NCBI GenBank assembly: GCA_905221605.1 | Contig: CAJNDS010002152.1 | Coordinates: 374,001-438,000 of the forward strand | DNA from: Symbiodinium natans | Lineage: Eukaryota; Sar; Dinophyceae; Suessiales; Symbiodiniaceae | DNA length: 64,000 bases | Direction of reading: 5' to 3' | Part shown: positions 37,461 to 49,936 of the stretch, one piece after another | Layout: the number at the start of each line of letters is the position of its first letter | Position numbering within the stretch: position 1 is the stretch's first letter | Made by a program: the position numbers and the translations under genes | Notes under the pieces: model-generated | The model's input: the letters and a program-made list of their open reading frames with translations, nothing else | What the model was told of the DNA's origin: nothing | The model's database searches: none

Positions 37461-38070
37461 AAATTCTCTGTAAGCCCTCTGAATAGGATGGACCTTGAGA
37501 TGCAGCCACCGTGTCATCACAAACTGAAGAGGGCTCCCTGAAGCATGCCTGATCCTCATTGGTCTTCAATTCAAAGAGCCCATCAGGTGTGCTGCCGGCA
37601 GTGTCTTCCGAAGACTTTGGCCGGGAGGCGTTGCTGGCAGATGGGCTGATGAATGACCACGATGCTGGGCGCTATGAGGTCGCGCTTGAGGCGATGCATT
37701 TTTCAGTGGGTCGCGCGTCTTGGGGTTGACCAAGCATGAAAGAATACGCAAACTCTAAACCATCAAATGAACCTCCTGGCTTGGATTGCACCCCCGTCCC
37801 CCGTTCCCCTCGCTCCCCCCCGCCTGGGCATCAGGCCCTTATCGACCAGCTGCGCTGCGTGCGTGACGCGGAGAGCCCGACAGAGCAGGAAAATGTGGAC
37901 AACGGAACTCTGCACCCCAAGACCTGTGGATCTTAGTTCGGAAGAGGGGCGCATGATGACTCTCAGCACTCAGCATGAATGGCAGTGTGCCACAAAGCCC
38001 AACCCTGTAGGGGTTGAATTGCTGTGCTTCGCATTGGCGCGCGCTTGTTTCACATCAGAGTTGAGAGGGT

Positions 38071-38362
38071 TTGTTGCTTCTTGTGGTGAGGTTCCTCAAC
38101 GTGACCACCGTGGATGTAGCACGGGTCTTCCGTGGAAGCCTCGACCGCGGGAGGTTCTTTGCTAGCTCCTTGTTGCGCTGCGCGGCCCTGGGCCCGAGGC
38201 GAGAATATTCGCGAAGACGACAGTGTTGCCCGGTGCTTGGAATACTTTTAGCACGAATTCCGGACAGCCGGAGATCAGCATCATGCCTTGGCTTCCAAGG
38301 TCATGCGGATGGATTGTGAGGGTTCCGAGTACGAGCTCCTGAGGCCGTGGAAGATAGCAAGA
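38071..38362 (+). CDS. FkbM-type methyltransferase, partial (two exon pieces)
   Basis: The piece at about 38276-38361 reads KVMRMDCEGSEYELLRPWK, matching the FkbM signature K-x-D-x-EG-x-E. A preceding piece (about 38090-38150) reads FLNVTTVDVARVFRG, compatible with the strand and helix before it. FkbM proteins are SAM-dependent O-methyltransferases. N- and C-terminal exons were not assigned; a coding-like piece at about 39060-39130 (KLNKPLSPIVLWDHVEV) may follow. The exon ends before a TTTAGG-like intron start at about 38365. Confidence 0.55.
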
Positions 38363-40117
38363 TAGGGTCTAGGGCTTAGGGTTTCGGGTTTAGGACTTAG
38401 GGATTGCTTTGGAGTAGGACTGTCTTTCGTGCTGCAGAATCAAAACGGGGCAACTCGGACAGCTGACTCGCTGCACGTGCAAGATCTCTAGGGAACGAGG
38501 GCATCAGGTACCCTGTATATTCCAAAAAACATAAATGTGAGGGGACACTCTGCCGCCTCGGCACTGCCCAGGCAAGAGCAAACAACCTCAAGCCCAAAAC
38601 TGTAAGCTGAATCTATACCGCGCAAACAGAAGCAACAGACATGTTTGCATATGTGTTTAAAACGTACACATCTGTCTGCACATGTCTGCACAGAAGTTCA
38701 TGTTCTATACATGTACAGTACACTAGGGGAACCTTCTGGGCTTCCTTCATCCGCTCCTGTTTTCACTCCTGGAAGAGATGAGATTTCTTGTAGCCTTCCC
38801 CGAGAATTGGCGAAGGGAAGGTCGCTTACTTAGGGTTCTAGGGTTCCATGTAGGATTCTCGCGAGCGGTCACCCTACATCCCTTCTAGAGCTCTTCTGCT
38901 CGAAGTATCACTCTGGACAAAGTTCTGGCTGCAGGCACCTGATGCTTTCCGGCTGGCTGTGCAAGCTTCGCCGGCTCTACTTGGAGGCCAGGGGCTTTGG
39001 AGAGGATCTTGCTCTCACCGCTCACAACTCGGGCCCTGGGTCCCCTGTGGCGCAAGGCTCATGCGATGACGCGGCCGAAGCTGAACAAGCCCCTCAGCCC
39101 GATTGTGCTGTGGGATCATGTGGAGGTTTCGAGAGGAGTTTTGGTTTTGCAGTCCCCGCCTTGCAGGTTTCGGACCTTCGATGTTCTTCTCCCATGGTTG
39201 CTGGAGCCGTGTGGAACCGAGGTTCCGGAAATGTCATGCTGTGCTGTGTTCACTCGGGCTTGGATCGCAGGTCTTTGTGGACACTGGCTACCACAGCATT
39301 CTGGCTGCATGTCGCTGAAGAACGCTTCCACGGGAGACTTGTAAGACTCAACATGCCAAGATACAGCTGAAAGCCTCGCGCTTTGGCCAAAGCAAGACGG
39401 CGTTTGCCGTTGGTGCCCAATGCTGCCCCTTGGCTGCACGATCCGCCGCTTGTCCCTTGCAGCCCCAGTGCGAAAATCCTAAACCCCGAACCCTGAACCA
39501 CATCAGAAGTAAACCTTGAACCATATTATTCATAAATCCTAAACACCCAGAACCCTGAACCACAGGATTAACAAGCCCTTGCGGTGAGGTATGTTCCGTT
39601 CCAAGGGGCCAGTCATCGCCGGCGCGGGCCTCGGGAGTCTTCTAAGCCTAGTTCTCATTACACCCGAAATCCCTAAACTAAGTCTGAGCCGAAGCAGGTT
39701 CGCCGGGGCTTTGAGGTACACTGAAAGAAGCAGCTCAGATTTCCCCCCCAGGTATGTCACATGATTTCACCCCGGGAGCTAAATGCAAAAATACCACTGG
39801 CAAAAAACTAGTACGGACTTCTCTTTTTCTAAGTAAAGAAGTGTTTAGTACTTTTGTTTTTGTTCTGGAGATTTGGGTTTTAGGATTGAATGTGTGTGTG
39901 TGTGGCCAGGTTACCATTTTGGATCTTGCGACATGGACTCAATATTTGGTGGGTTTAAGGCTGGGAGTTTTGGCAGTCACAAGTTATGCTGCAATTTGTG
40001 TCTTCCACTGAGAATGGTTATCTGGTGTGATGAGTGTGACGTGTGTGATGTGTCAGATGTGCGATGTATGCGATGCATGTGATGTGTGTGTGATGAAACA
40101 ACCAATACATCAACGGT

Positions 40118-40163
40118 TTTAGGGTTTAGGGTTTAGGGTTTCGGGTTTAGGGTTTAGGGTTTC
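40118..40163 (+). repeat. Telomere-like patch (TTTAGGG), left border of satellite
   Basis: Six TTTAGGG/TTTCGGG units lie immediately before the satellite array. The matching CCCTAAA patch, in opposite orientation, lies just after the array. Confidence 0.9.
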
Positions 40164-40164
40164 A

Positions 40165-42468
40165 AGCACAAATTGTTGGCAACAAATCGCTCTTCTTTCC
40201 ATCTTGGACAATCTAGCACAAACTAGTGGCAATAAATCGTTCTCTTTCCCAACTTTGAAAATCAAGCACAAATTGGTGACAACACATCGTACTTCTTCCC
40301 ATCTTTGACAATCAAGCACAAACTGGTGGCAACATATCGTACCTCCATCTTTTAAGAATCGAACACAAACTGATGGCAACAAATCGTACTTCTTCCCATC
40401 TTTGACAATCAAGCACAAACTGGGGGCAACAAATCGTACTTCTTCCCATCTGTTAAAACTCGAACACCAACTGGCGGCAACAAACCGTGCTTCTTCCCAT
40501 CTCATAGAAATTCGAGCACAAACTGGTGGCAACAAACCGTACTTCTTCCCACCTCTTAAAAAATGAACAAAGAATGGTGGCAACAAATCGTACTTCTTCG
40601 CATCTTTCACAGTCAAGCACAAACTGGTGGCAACAAATCGTACTTCTTCCTATCTTTGACAAAAGCACAAACTGGTGGTATCGTACTTCTTCCCATCTCG
40701 TAAAGATCGAACACAAACTGGCGGCAACAAAATGTACTTCTTTCCATCTGCTAAAAGTCGAACACCAATTGGTGGCAACAAATCGTACTTCTTTTCATCT
40801 TTGGCAATCAAGCACAAACTGGTGGCAACAAATCGTACTTCTTCCCATCTCTTAGAAATTCGAACACAAAGTGGTGGCAACAAATCGTACTTCTTTCAAT
40901 CTGTTAAAAATCGAAACCCAAATGGTGGCAACAAATCGTACTTCTTCCCATCTCTTAAAAATCGAACACGAACTGGTGGTAACGAATCGTACTTCTTCCC
41001 ATCCTCGACAATGAAACACAAACTGGTGGCAACAAATCGCACTTCCTTCCATCTGTTAAATATCGAACACAAACTGGTGGCAACAAAAATGGTACTTCTT
41101 CCCATCTCTTCAAATTCCAACACGAACTGGTGGTAACAAATCGTACTTCTTCCCATACTCGGCAATCAAGCACAAACTGGTGGCAACAAATCACACTTTT
41201 TCCCATCTTTCAAACATCGAACACGACTGGTGGCAACAAATCGTGCTTTTTCCCATCTTGTAAAAATTCGAACACAAACCGGTGGCAACAAGTCGTATTT
41301 CTTCCCATCTTTGACAATCAAGCACGAACTGGTGTGGCCACTCGAATTTCTAAGAGATGGGAAGAAGCACCGTTTGTTGTCGCCTGTTGGTGTTCGAGTT
41401 TTATCAGATGGGAAGAAGTACGATTTGTTGCTACCAGTTTGTGCTTGATTGTCAAAGATGCGAAGAAGTACGATTTGTTGCCACCAGTTGTAGTTCGGTT
41501 TCTAGCAGATGGGAAGAAGTACGATTTGTTGCCACCAGTTTGTGTTCGAATTTCTAAGAGATGGGAAGAAGTACGATTTGTTGCCATCTGTTAAAAATCG
41601 AACACCAATTGGTGGCAACAAAGCGTACTTCTTCCCATCTCTTAAAAAGCGAACATGAACTGGTGGTAACAAATCGTACTTCTTCCCATCCTCGACAATG
41701 AAGCACAAACTGGTGGCAACAAATCGCACTTCTTTCCATCTGTTAAAAATCGAACACAAACCGGTGGCAACAAATCGTACTTCTTCCCATCTTTTCAAAA
41801 TCGAACACGAACTGGTGGTAACAAATCGTACTCCTTCCCATCCTCGACAATGAAGCACAAACTGGTGGCAACAAATCGCACTTCTTTCCATCTGTTAAAA
41901 ATTGAACAAAAACCGGTGGCAACAAATCGTACTTCTTTCCATCTTTTAGAAATCGAACACAAACTGTTGGCAACAAATTGTACTTCTTTTCGTCTTTGGC
42001 AATCAAGCACAAACTGGTGGCGACAAATCGTACTTTTTCCCATCTCTTAGAAATTCGAACACAAACTGGTGGCAACAAATCGTACTTCTTTCCATCTGTT
42101 AAAAATTGAACAAAAACCGGTGGCAACAAATCGTACTTCTTTCCATCTTTTAGAAATCGAACACAAACTGTTGGCAACAAATTGTACTTCTTTTCGTCTT
42201 TGGCAATCAAGCACAAACTGGTGGCGACAAATCGTACTTTTTCCCATCTCTTAGAAATTCGAAACCGGTGGCAACAAATCGTACTTCTTTCCATCTTTTA
42301 GAAATCGAACACAAACTGTTGGCAACAAATTGTACTTCTTTTCGTCTTTGGCAATCAAGCACAAACTGGTGGCGACAAATCGTACTTTTTCCCATCTCTT
42401 AGAAATTCGAACACAAACTGGTGGCAACAAATCGTACTTCTTTCTATCTTTGACAGTCACGCACAAAC
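40165..42468. repeat. ~58-62 bp satellite array with an inverted block
   Basis: About 40 copies of a unit around CACAAACTGGTGGCAACAAA, TCGTACTTCTTCCCATCT and a variable linker (TTTGACAATCAAG, CTTAGAAATTCGAA or TGTTAAAAATCGAA). The block at about 41341-41590 is in reverse orientation. The 3' part has higher-order units: a three-monomer block is repeated almost identically at about 41940-42060, 42128-42260 and 42290-42410. Frames through it are artefacts with a repeating RFVATSLC-like motif. Confidence 0.97.
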
Positions 42469-42532
42469 CCCCTAAATGCTCGAGGTCAGGGCTTAATGGT
42501 CGGTTGTTGCCATTTCCTGTACATCGAGGGAA

Positions 42533-42597
42533 CCCCTAAACCCTAAACCCTGACCCTAAGCCCAAGCTCCAGACCCCTAAACCCTAAACGCCCCTTA
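42533..42597 (-). repeat. Telomere-like patch (CCCTAAA), right border of satellite
   Basis: Degenerate CCCTAAACCCTAAA units in the opposite orientation to the patch at 40118. Confidence 0.85.
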
Positions 42598-42716
42598 AAA
42601 GGAGCCACAAATGGGGGGTTTGTTGCTTGGAGCTCCTCCGAGGTGTCCGGCGGGCTCGATTTGGCCTGCGACCCAGTGGTGTGCGTTGTTATTGTTGTTT
42701 GAGCAGACTTTCGTGA

Positions 42717-42826
42717 ATTATATGGGTATTTCCCAAAATAGGAGTACCCCATTAAAACCCAAATAGCATAGAATCCCTGAAAGGGACCCCCAAAAAGGGT
42801 ACCCCTATTTTCCCCAGTTGGCATCG
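42717..42826. mobile_element. Hairpin-type element, family C copy 1
   Basis: TGGGTATTTCCCAAAATAGG on the left and GGGTACCCCTATTTTCCCC on the right form imperfect inverted arms. A relative with TTTCCCAAAAATAGGGGTA, GAATCCCCTTGATA and GGGAAA lies at 52679-52795. Confidence 0.55.
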
Positions 42827-44295
42827 GCTGCGCTTTGCTGTGGGGCATTTCCCAGGCAGTGTTTCGATGAGACCTACACCTGCGAGCCGGGGAGCCAAGC
42901 ATAGGAGCACAAGCTGGCGCCCTAACGATGGTTGGGCTTGGGGCTTAGGGTTTGGGGTTCCTACACGGCCGGCAGTCCCGGAGAATAAGATAGGGTTATT
43001 GCACAATGCACTTCTAGAAGTGCTACTTCCTGGGTTGCATTGCAATACAACATCCCCAAATAGCCTCAGGGTGCTATTCAAGTCTCTCGCTCTGCACGGG
43101 TGGAGCCACAGGCTCTTAAGATGTCTTCTGCTAGACTAGCTGGAGACTTGCTTGATGCCCCTCAGCTGGAGCTTCCTGAATGCAGTCTGAATGCCAAGCA
43201 TCTATGCAAGCAGTGAGTGAGCCTCGAGGGTTACTGCCCCCCACTGCAGGCGCTGTTGCAACGCCCAGCGCTTCGGTGCTATGGGGGACGAGAAGTGCTG
43301 GCGCCGAGGGAGGCCCGGTTCGCCCTGGAGACCCTACTATTTGCCCTTCAAAGCCCCTGTTTTTTTGGCGCTTCCGCGAGCCCTGTGAGAGGCCCGTCGC
43401 AGAAGCCGGGGCCTTAGCATGTGAGAGGAGCCGTCGGAGATGTTGCGGCCGGTGAGTTGTTGATGGCCATCCTGTGCGGCTCCCTTGCGCGCACTCGGTC
43501 AGGGAAGGCCGTTGAAGAGCGGTGGCATCGGATATTCCCTGCCTGATGCTCCGGACTCAGTAAAGAGCAAGGCAGTTTATTCCCCCGGTATATGCAGGCT
43601 GAAGGTCAGGCATGACGTGCGCTGCTCTGAAAGGACGTCCTCCAACGTATCTTGGAGTCCAAATTCCAAACCAAAGGCGCATTTGCCGAGTTCAGAGAAA
43701 AAGAGCGAGCAGGAGAGAGGAGAGCAGGCAGGAAGGAAGGACGGAAGGAAGAGACATGACGAGATCGAGTTTCGCCCTTCATGTGGGAAGCTGTGCCAGG
43801 TGGCGGCGAAGCCATTCTTAGACTGGTTGGTCCGGAGGCACCAGAACTGATTCGAACTCCCCTGATAGGAGGCTCATGAGACTCAGTGCTGCTGCTTTGC
43901 GCCTTGGAGATGTTCGTTTTTTGCCTCCACGTTTTTACAGGCGCGGCCGGAGCCAAGTCCGGCCATCTTCTCTTATGAGATGTGCTGTGCAAGCATGGTG
44001 CTGCCCCCAAGCTCCGTGTCCTGTGGTGCTGACGGTGTAAGTAACGGCGTAGAGTCGCAGAGCGCCAGAAGTGGAGCAATCTCCTCAGCGAGGTCGGAGA
44101 GCTGGTGCCTGGCCTTGCGCCCTTTTTCCACAGCCAGTCCTCGGGCGAATACTACAGCCCGTGCCACAGTCTTGAACACAAAGCCAGGAAAGATCGGTGC
44201 GTAGAAAACACACCAGAAAATTGCCTTCGGGTAGGATCCGACGCGGTGGACAAGAAGCCGCACGCAGCTTTGCCACCTTGGAAGGCCTGGGTTTC

Positions 44296-44370
44296 GGGTT
44301 TAGGGTTTAGGGCTTAGGGTTTCGGGTATAGGGTTAAGGGTATAGGGTTTAGGGTTTAGGGTATAGGGTG
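44296..44370 (+). repeat. Degenerate TTTAGGG tract
   Basis: About ten units of TTTAGGG, TTTCGGG, TATAGGG and GTTAAGGG in one orientation, intron-like context. Confidence 0.85.
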
Positions 44371-44594
44371 GAGGATTGAAGGTTTGCGGGGAGTCGAAGC
44401 TGGCTGTCGGTGGATGATTGAGAGGAGAGGGTCGAAGCGCGGTTATCGGTGTTTGCTTTTGTTCAGATGCCGCAGACGCCGTTGCAAATAGATCTCTCAG
44501 CTTTGACTTCCAAGTCCTACAAGCTCCTAAACTCTAGCTAGAACTCTATAAGGCCCTGAACTGCAGAGCTGTGACGCGGCTTCTTCCCTGCCCC

Positions 44595-44690
44595 AGGCCA
44601 AGGCTGCCAAAGAAGCGGCGACCAAGGATGCGAATCAAACTGTGGCGAAACCAGAGACGGCGAGCAGCGCTGGCCTCACCATTTCGTCAG
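44595..44690 (+). CDS. Exon-like piece, Ala/Lys-rich helix
   Basis: The plus-strand frame reads QAKAAKEAATKDANQTVAKP then SSAGLTISSVLHHV, apparently after an acceptor near 44594. It is charged and helical, with no recognised domain. It lies in the plus-strand gene block. Confidence 0.35.
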
Positions 44691-45341
44691 TGCTTCATCA
44701 TGTCACTTGGCTCCCCTCCAAAGATGTCTTTTGCCCAAGCTGGAATCCTGTTGTAGCAAGGAAATCCCTGCCCAAAATGAGAAGGGACACTTCCTGTTCT
44801 TCTAGGTCTCTGCGCCAACTTTGCGGGGCTTTACCAGGTGTGCTACCCGAGTCAGTGGAGATCGAATTCGGGATCGACGTCTCATGTGTTTCAATGGAAC
44901 CTGTTGCTCAGGACAGCGGCGGTGGGGTCGTGCAGGCACTCATTGGCGGGCCACAAATATTCGTCTTGTGCCTGCTTTGTAGTGCTGCATGGTGAGGTGT
45001 CTCAGCTGGGCTGCACCATCCACGCAGAGACCCGGTCTTACTTTTTCCTTAGTCCGTGACCTCGATGGAGGCAGTCACAGCAGTGGTTTGTGATATCCAG
45101 GAATGCCGCACAGCGGTGGTCTGCAGATGCCAGGGCGGATGGTGTTCAGGTGCGTTCTGGAACCGTTTGCTTCTGGTGGCTGTAGCTGGCAGAGCAAGGT
45201 TTGCCTCCGAGTCTCATGGCACAGCGAAGGTGTTTCTTTGGGAGCATACTGGAGCGCTCAAAGACGGGTTCATATCTTGGTCGAACCAAGCTGTTTGGGC
45301 CAGAACCTTAAGTACGTGCAGTGCCGACATGCCTCTTGTGT

Positions 45342-45495
45342 TTGTGTGTGTGTGTGTGTGCGGCAGAGGGGTGTAGAAGCAGTTTTTTGAGGTCCTCTTG
45401 CATGCTGAAGATCCGGCTGCAAGGACAATGACAAACGGAGCAAAAGGGCACCGTCCTTCTGCCAAGAGAGAGAGAGAGAGAGAGTGTGTGTGTGT
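45342..45495. repeat. (GT)n and (GA)n-(GT)n microsatellites
   Basis: GT run at about 45342-45360 and a GA run passing into GT at about 45466-45495, separated by about 100 bp of unique sequence. Confidence 0.9.
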
Positions 45496-46004
45496 CACGT
45501 TGTACAGCAAAGCCTTCGGAGGAGTGTAGCTTGAGGAGTGTAGCTTGAAGGTGGCATGCAGGTGCTCCAACTCTCTGTTGCTGCTGCTATTTTCATAGCG
45601 CCAAGAAGGACGATACATGTAGAGAAGCTTTGCTTTGTTTTCTAATTTTTCTACCGCCCTGTCTTTGACAGCGGGTCATTGCGGGCCTTTCGTCCTCGGG
45701 CTCCAGGTGTAGCTGCACGTCGAAAAAAAGTCACCAAGGCATCTTACATGGCGGTTGTCTAAGTATGAGGCGTTTCCAGGGTGCGATCTCAGAGAAGTCC
45801 CAGCCAGAGAAGTCTTGTACGTTGGGTCAGCTCGGAATCTCGGCAGAGCTCAGCCATGTTGTCCGCAACTTGGCCGCAAGAAGCCTCCGTGCCACCTGGG
45901 CGTCTATGGCTTGTATCCCTGGTGGCCATCAACCCTGAGCCCTAAACCCCAAGCCATAAACCCTGGGAATCCCCCCAAAAAAGGTGCTACTCGCAAGTGC
46001 CCTG

Positions 46005-46082
46005 GGACATGTTGGCGTTTTCCTTATTGGGTTTAAGAGGATCATATCTATGAATCAGGGATTGTCGGAGCCAACCTAGGGT
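46005..46082 (+). mobile_element. Introner-like element, family B copy 2
   Basis: Contains CCCTGGGACATGTTGG, TTCCTTATTGGGTTTAAG, AGGATCATAT and CCAACCTAGGG. It aligns to the copies at 34330 and 52010. A different hairpin with GGGGGTTTCCGGATTTAGGG and GTAAACCCCCAAATCCCCC follows at about 46180-46310. Confidence 0.55.
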
Positions 46083-47104
46083 GCCTACGCAGGGGACCCC
46101 CTTTGCGAACAGCAGGTCTTCGAGTTCTTCGGCCTGAGCGACAAAGGCTGTGCCCAGCTCAGAAGGGGTGTATCCCCCCGAAATGGGGGTTTCCGGATTT
46201 AGGGGGTACCTTATTGGGGTCCTTATAATATGTAAGGGGATCAGGGGATCCTACTATTTGAGGGTCTATATTAGGGTCCCTTCTTATCGTAAACCCCCAA
46301 ATCCCCCTCCAAAACCCAAAAAGCGTCAAAGCCCTAAGCCCTCAACTCCAGACCCTCTGCCTCCGAGTGCCTTCAAATCCAGCGGTCAGGTGCAACTCAT
46401 GAAAGGCTCATGACCCATGTGCGTTCCTGCAATCAGCTCACCCGGTCGTCTTTTCAACGACGCTGGGGCTCCCCCACCACAACCGAAAGCTCGAGAACCC
46501 CCGAAGCCGCGACTCTGAAAAACCTTGGACCCAAAGAAGTGACTTTCAGGATTTCGGAAGATATGACAGCTTCGGGTCTTAGGAGGCTTTCGGGCTTTAG
46601 GGTGGGAACCCTAAACCCTATGAACCCACTAGGTCCGAAAAGCAGACGACTATGACAGACGATAGACCCCTACATCGACCCTGTGGGTTTTGCGGTAGGC
46701 ACCTGTCCTGCGGGCACCTATCCCCGAAGTGATAGACGGGTACCTCTCCGACTCCTACTCGACTTCCTGTCCGAGGCTGCGGCAACCCAGGGAACATTTC
46801 TGGGGGAGAGGGGGTCCTTGTGGTGGACACCGTCGCGGCGGAAGCCGAAGAGGATGGGCTGTCAGGGGTCCAGGCATGGATTTTTCCTGCCACGAAGACT
46901 AAGCCCTAAACCCGAAACCCTGACCCTAAACCCTCAATCCTAAGCCCCTTTTTCAGGGTTCTATGGCCCGTTTTATGGTTCAGGGTTTGGGGGTGCGCGG
47001 CTTTGTGAGTCTCGTCCCCCCATGAGAATCTTTGGCCTCCTCAAGCCCTGCAGGGCCCCCGAAGCTCCTTCAAACGCTTGCAGCGCCGAGCCGTCAAAGT
47101 TGTG

Positions 47105-47350
47105 AGTTCGGTATGGATCTCCTTGCAGAACATATGAGATATATACACGCATCATATATAAAATACGTTGTATTACAGAACACATACCTCTAGCATATTT
47201 TATATCGTATGTGTAGTCTGTAGAAGTAATATTCAATATTTGAGACCAAAAGTCCAAATTTTGATAGTAACCATATACATGTATTGAATTATTGTGGCAT
47301 ATTAGAATATGTTTTGCTTTGGCATGAAGAAATGTAAAATACACAAACGA
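47105..47350. other. AT-rich island, origin unknown
   Basis: About 245 bp of strongly AT-rich sequence (for example ATATATAAAATACGTTG and GTATTGAATTATTGTGGCAT) abruptly set in GC-rich DNA. The minus-strand frame through it is Ile/Tyr-rich and not recognisable. It could be an organellar insertion, a MITE or a remnant of an AT-rich virus-like element; I see no inverted ends. Confidence 0.5.
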
Positions 47351-48731
47351 CTAAAAAAAAAGTAGTCTGGCCTTTTTGACACCAGGAGGTCAAGACACTG
47401 CCGTCTTCCAAAGCACTGGAAGATGGCACTGGGAAGACCCCAACGACCACCTGCTCCTCGTCAGAAAGTGTGATCTCTGGGATTTTTCCCTTCAATCGTG
47501 CTAGTTCTTCCTTGCCTTTGCGCCATTGCGAGGTGGGCTCAGTTTTGGAGATCCCTCCCCATCCAGCTGGGGGGCGTCGCCAACCTCTCCGGGCACAGAG
47601 GACTGGGTGCATGACAGGATGCAGGCCCATCGGCCCAGTGCGCAGGAAAAGCGGATGTTCGAATGAAGTTGTGGAGATGCAGAGGACTTTTGCTTGTCCA
47701 AGACCGGATCCGCGCTCACTGAAGGCCGGGAGCCGACACTTCCCCACCCCGACATGCAAACGACCTCGGACCGCTTCCTCTAGAGTGTTCCATGTTTCGC
47801 CGGCCCTCACCAATCAGCACCAGACCCTGACCAGAGCACTCAACCAACCAACAAAAGCATGCTGAAGTCCTTTGTTTTGTGAGAAGAAGCCAGGGGACCT
47901 GACCCATGTACCCTCGGCACGGTCCAGCCCGCAGTAGGCCTGCTTCCCGCTGCTCTCGCCAACAGGTGGTTCGGTGTCTGGCGACTTCGAGGCCTTCGCC
48001 CCTAGCTGCTTTGACGCTGTCTCTGGTCGTTTCATGGAACAAACCACGGTTCCCAGGTTCTTCCAGCGTAGGCTCATGTAGGTCCCGAGATGGTTCATGG
48101 AAGTTGTTGCTTCAGCCAAGCAACTGACACTAAGACCACGAAGATTTCCTGCAAAAAGTCGTGTCAACATTTCAGCAGCTTGTGGCCATGGCATGGGATT
48201 GGGCAACAGGAGATGTTGCTTCGAAGCCTTTGGCAGCTGTTGCCATGGCATGGGGGGGGATCATCAGCAGCATTCCCTTTAAAGCAGGCCCTGCAGCTTC
48301 CCGAGCTACCCGACAAGGCCTGCCGTGGGCTGTTCTACATTGTAGTGAAGCTGCTCCATCTCCTGCATCTCTCTCACGACTGATTGAGCATGGCCACGAC
48401 CACAAGGTTTCTTGGGCTCGTATTGCAAAGCGTGAATTCCTGCCAGGCTCCGCTAGAGGAGGATCAGATTGTACCGTGCCTAGTGCCGCGGAGCCACATG
48501 CTGTGTCATGAAGCTTGCAGGTGCAACTACTGCAGGTTTGACTCGTCATGTGATTTGCTGATTCGGTTATTCGGTTCCTGTCCTCAGGTCGTTTCTGGCC
48601 TGAAGGCACGCATGCAAAAGGCGCCGGTGCCCGGGGAAGCGGTGTTGAGGTCCTGTGATGTTTCGTCTTTCTCAAAACTGCCAGGCCAGAGAAAACCTCG
48701 CGGCCCTGCGAGAGCGAGTGCAGGCCACCAA

Positions 48732-48827
48732 AAACCCTAAACCCTAAACCCTAAACCCTAAACCCTAAACCCTAAACCCTAAACCCTAAACCCTAAACCC
48801 TAAACCCTAAACCCTAAACCCTAAACC
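48732..48827 (-). repeat. Interstitial telomere-type array (CCCTAAA)~13
   Basis: Thirteen to fourteen perfect heptamers, CCCTAAA on the plus strand. Their orientation is opposite to the array at 7989. Confidence 0.95.
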
Positions 48828-48853
48828 ATGAACTCGACTGCGCACGGAGCAAG

Positions 48854-49372
48854 GTGGAGATCCTCCAAGGCCGCGCTCCACAGAGCCCTGAGGAAGCGCG
48901 CGAACTTGGGTTTTACTCCACCTCCACGCTGATGCGCGACTTGGGCTCAACTTATCCCTGCCCCAGCAGCCTGAACAGTTTTCTTGACTCCTGTCGCCAA
49001 GTTTTGGGGTTTCATGCGGGTATCTTGCGTAATCGGGGACATGCTAGAATCCTGATGCCCTTTTGTTTTCGCAGGGACCCTCTCAGTGTGCGTGTAAGAA
49101 TGAAGGTTACCTGTGCATGCAAGACGGTGACGTCAACAAGGCGCGCACTCATGGGGAGTGAGGGAGAGGGCCCCGGCGATGTCTGTTCTGCTCAGGCGCT
49201 GAAGGCGATGAAGGACACCATGGAGTGGCGGAAGAGGATGTTCCACTCGGCACTCTTTCCTCAGGCTTTGGGGTCTCAGAGCCACCGCAAGCCTGGTCAT
49301 TTCTGCTTGACGCTGCCAGGGCTCCTCCATGCCTTGCTGTCGGGCTTGCATGAGAGATCCACTGTGCCCTGA
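48854..49372 (+). CDS. Unrecognised ORF/exons before the SET gene
   Basis: Open plus-strand frame of 172 codons. The part at about 49140-49260 (QALKAMKDTMEWRKRMFHSA) reads like coding sequence; the earlier part includes intron-like sequence ending TTTTGTTTTCGCAG at 49075, a likely acceptor. No domain recognised. Confidence 0.35.
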   Translation: MEILQGRAPQSPEEARELGFYSTSTLMRDLGSTYPCPSSLNSFLDSCRQVLGFHAGILRNRGHARILMPFCFRRDPLSVRVRMKVTCACKTVTSTRRALMGSEGEGPGDVCSAQALKAMKDTMEWRKRMFHSALFPQALGSQSHRKPGHFCLTLPGLLHALLSGLHERSTVP

Positions 49373-49936
49373 TGGCATTCTTCAAGTGGATGCACGTTTG
49401 TGGGTAGATCAAGGCTGCTGCATGAATCTCTTCCGCACGATGAGCCAAGGTCCCACTGCTTCCTCTGCGTGGGTAAAGATGTTCTCGGTCGACATGCTGC
49501 TCGACTGCAGCTGGAGGGATGTGTTCTGATCTATGAGTTATGAGGGCTTGATCCTCGGCGAAGGATCAGACATGATGCCGAGTGGGTTTGACTGGGTCGA
49601 CTTTTGCAAGTGCTTGCACCACCCCTCTCACGAACCTGTCTTGCGAACGTTAGCAAGATTTCGTTGCCTTCGTATATTCTTCGTCGGTTGGGGTCCCAAT
49701 CGAGACTAGTATATTCGGCATTGTATCAGTAGACTCGGGAGCTACACATCTCTAGTTAGTCCCCTGGCAAAGCTTGTCAGATGCCATAATATGCCATACT
49801 CGGCTGTCATGTGGGTTGTCGGCTATCTCTGGCTGAGAGCGCTGGCAGAGTTCCACAAGGGACCGGTGCCCATCAGGGTTTTGGGGGTCTCGGTTTTAGG
49901 GAGTTTAGGGTTTGGGGTGAGATCTGTAGCCCCGCC

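Noticed and set aside
40165-42468. CRISPR-like regular array
   Set aside because: The spacers are themselves repeated variants, the unit is continuous, part of it is inverted, and the context is eukaryotic; it is a satellite.
47289-48251. Two long minus-strand frames in one phase (174 and 145 codons) as a broken gene
   Set aside because: Pro/Arg/Ser-rich translation of GC-rich DNA without a recognisable domain, against the strand of the surrounding genes, and covering the AT-rich island.
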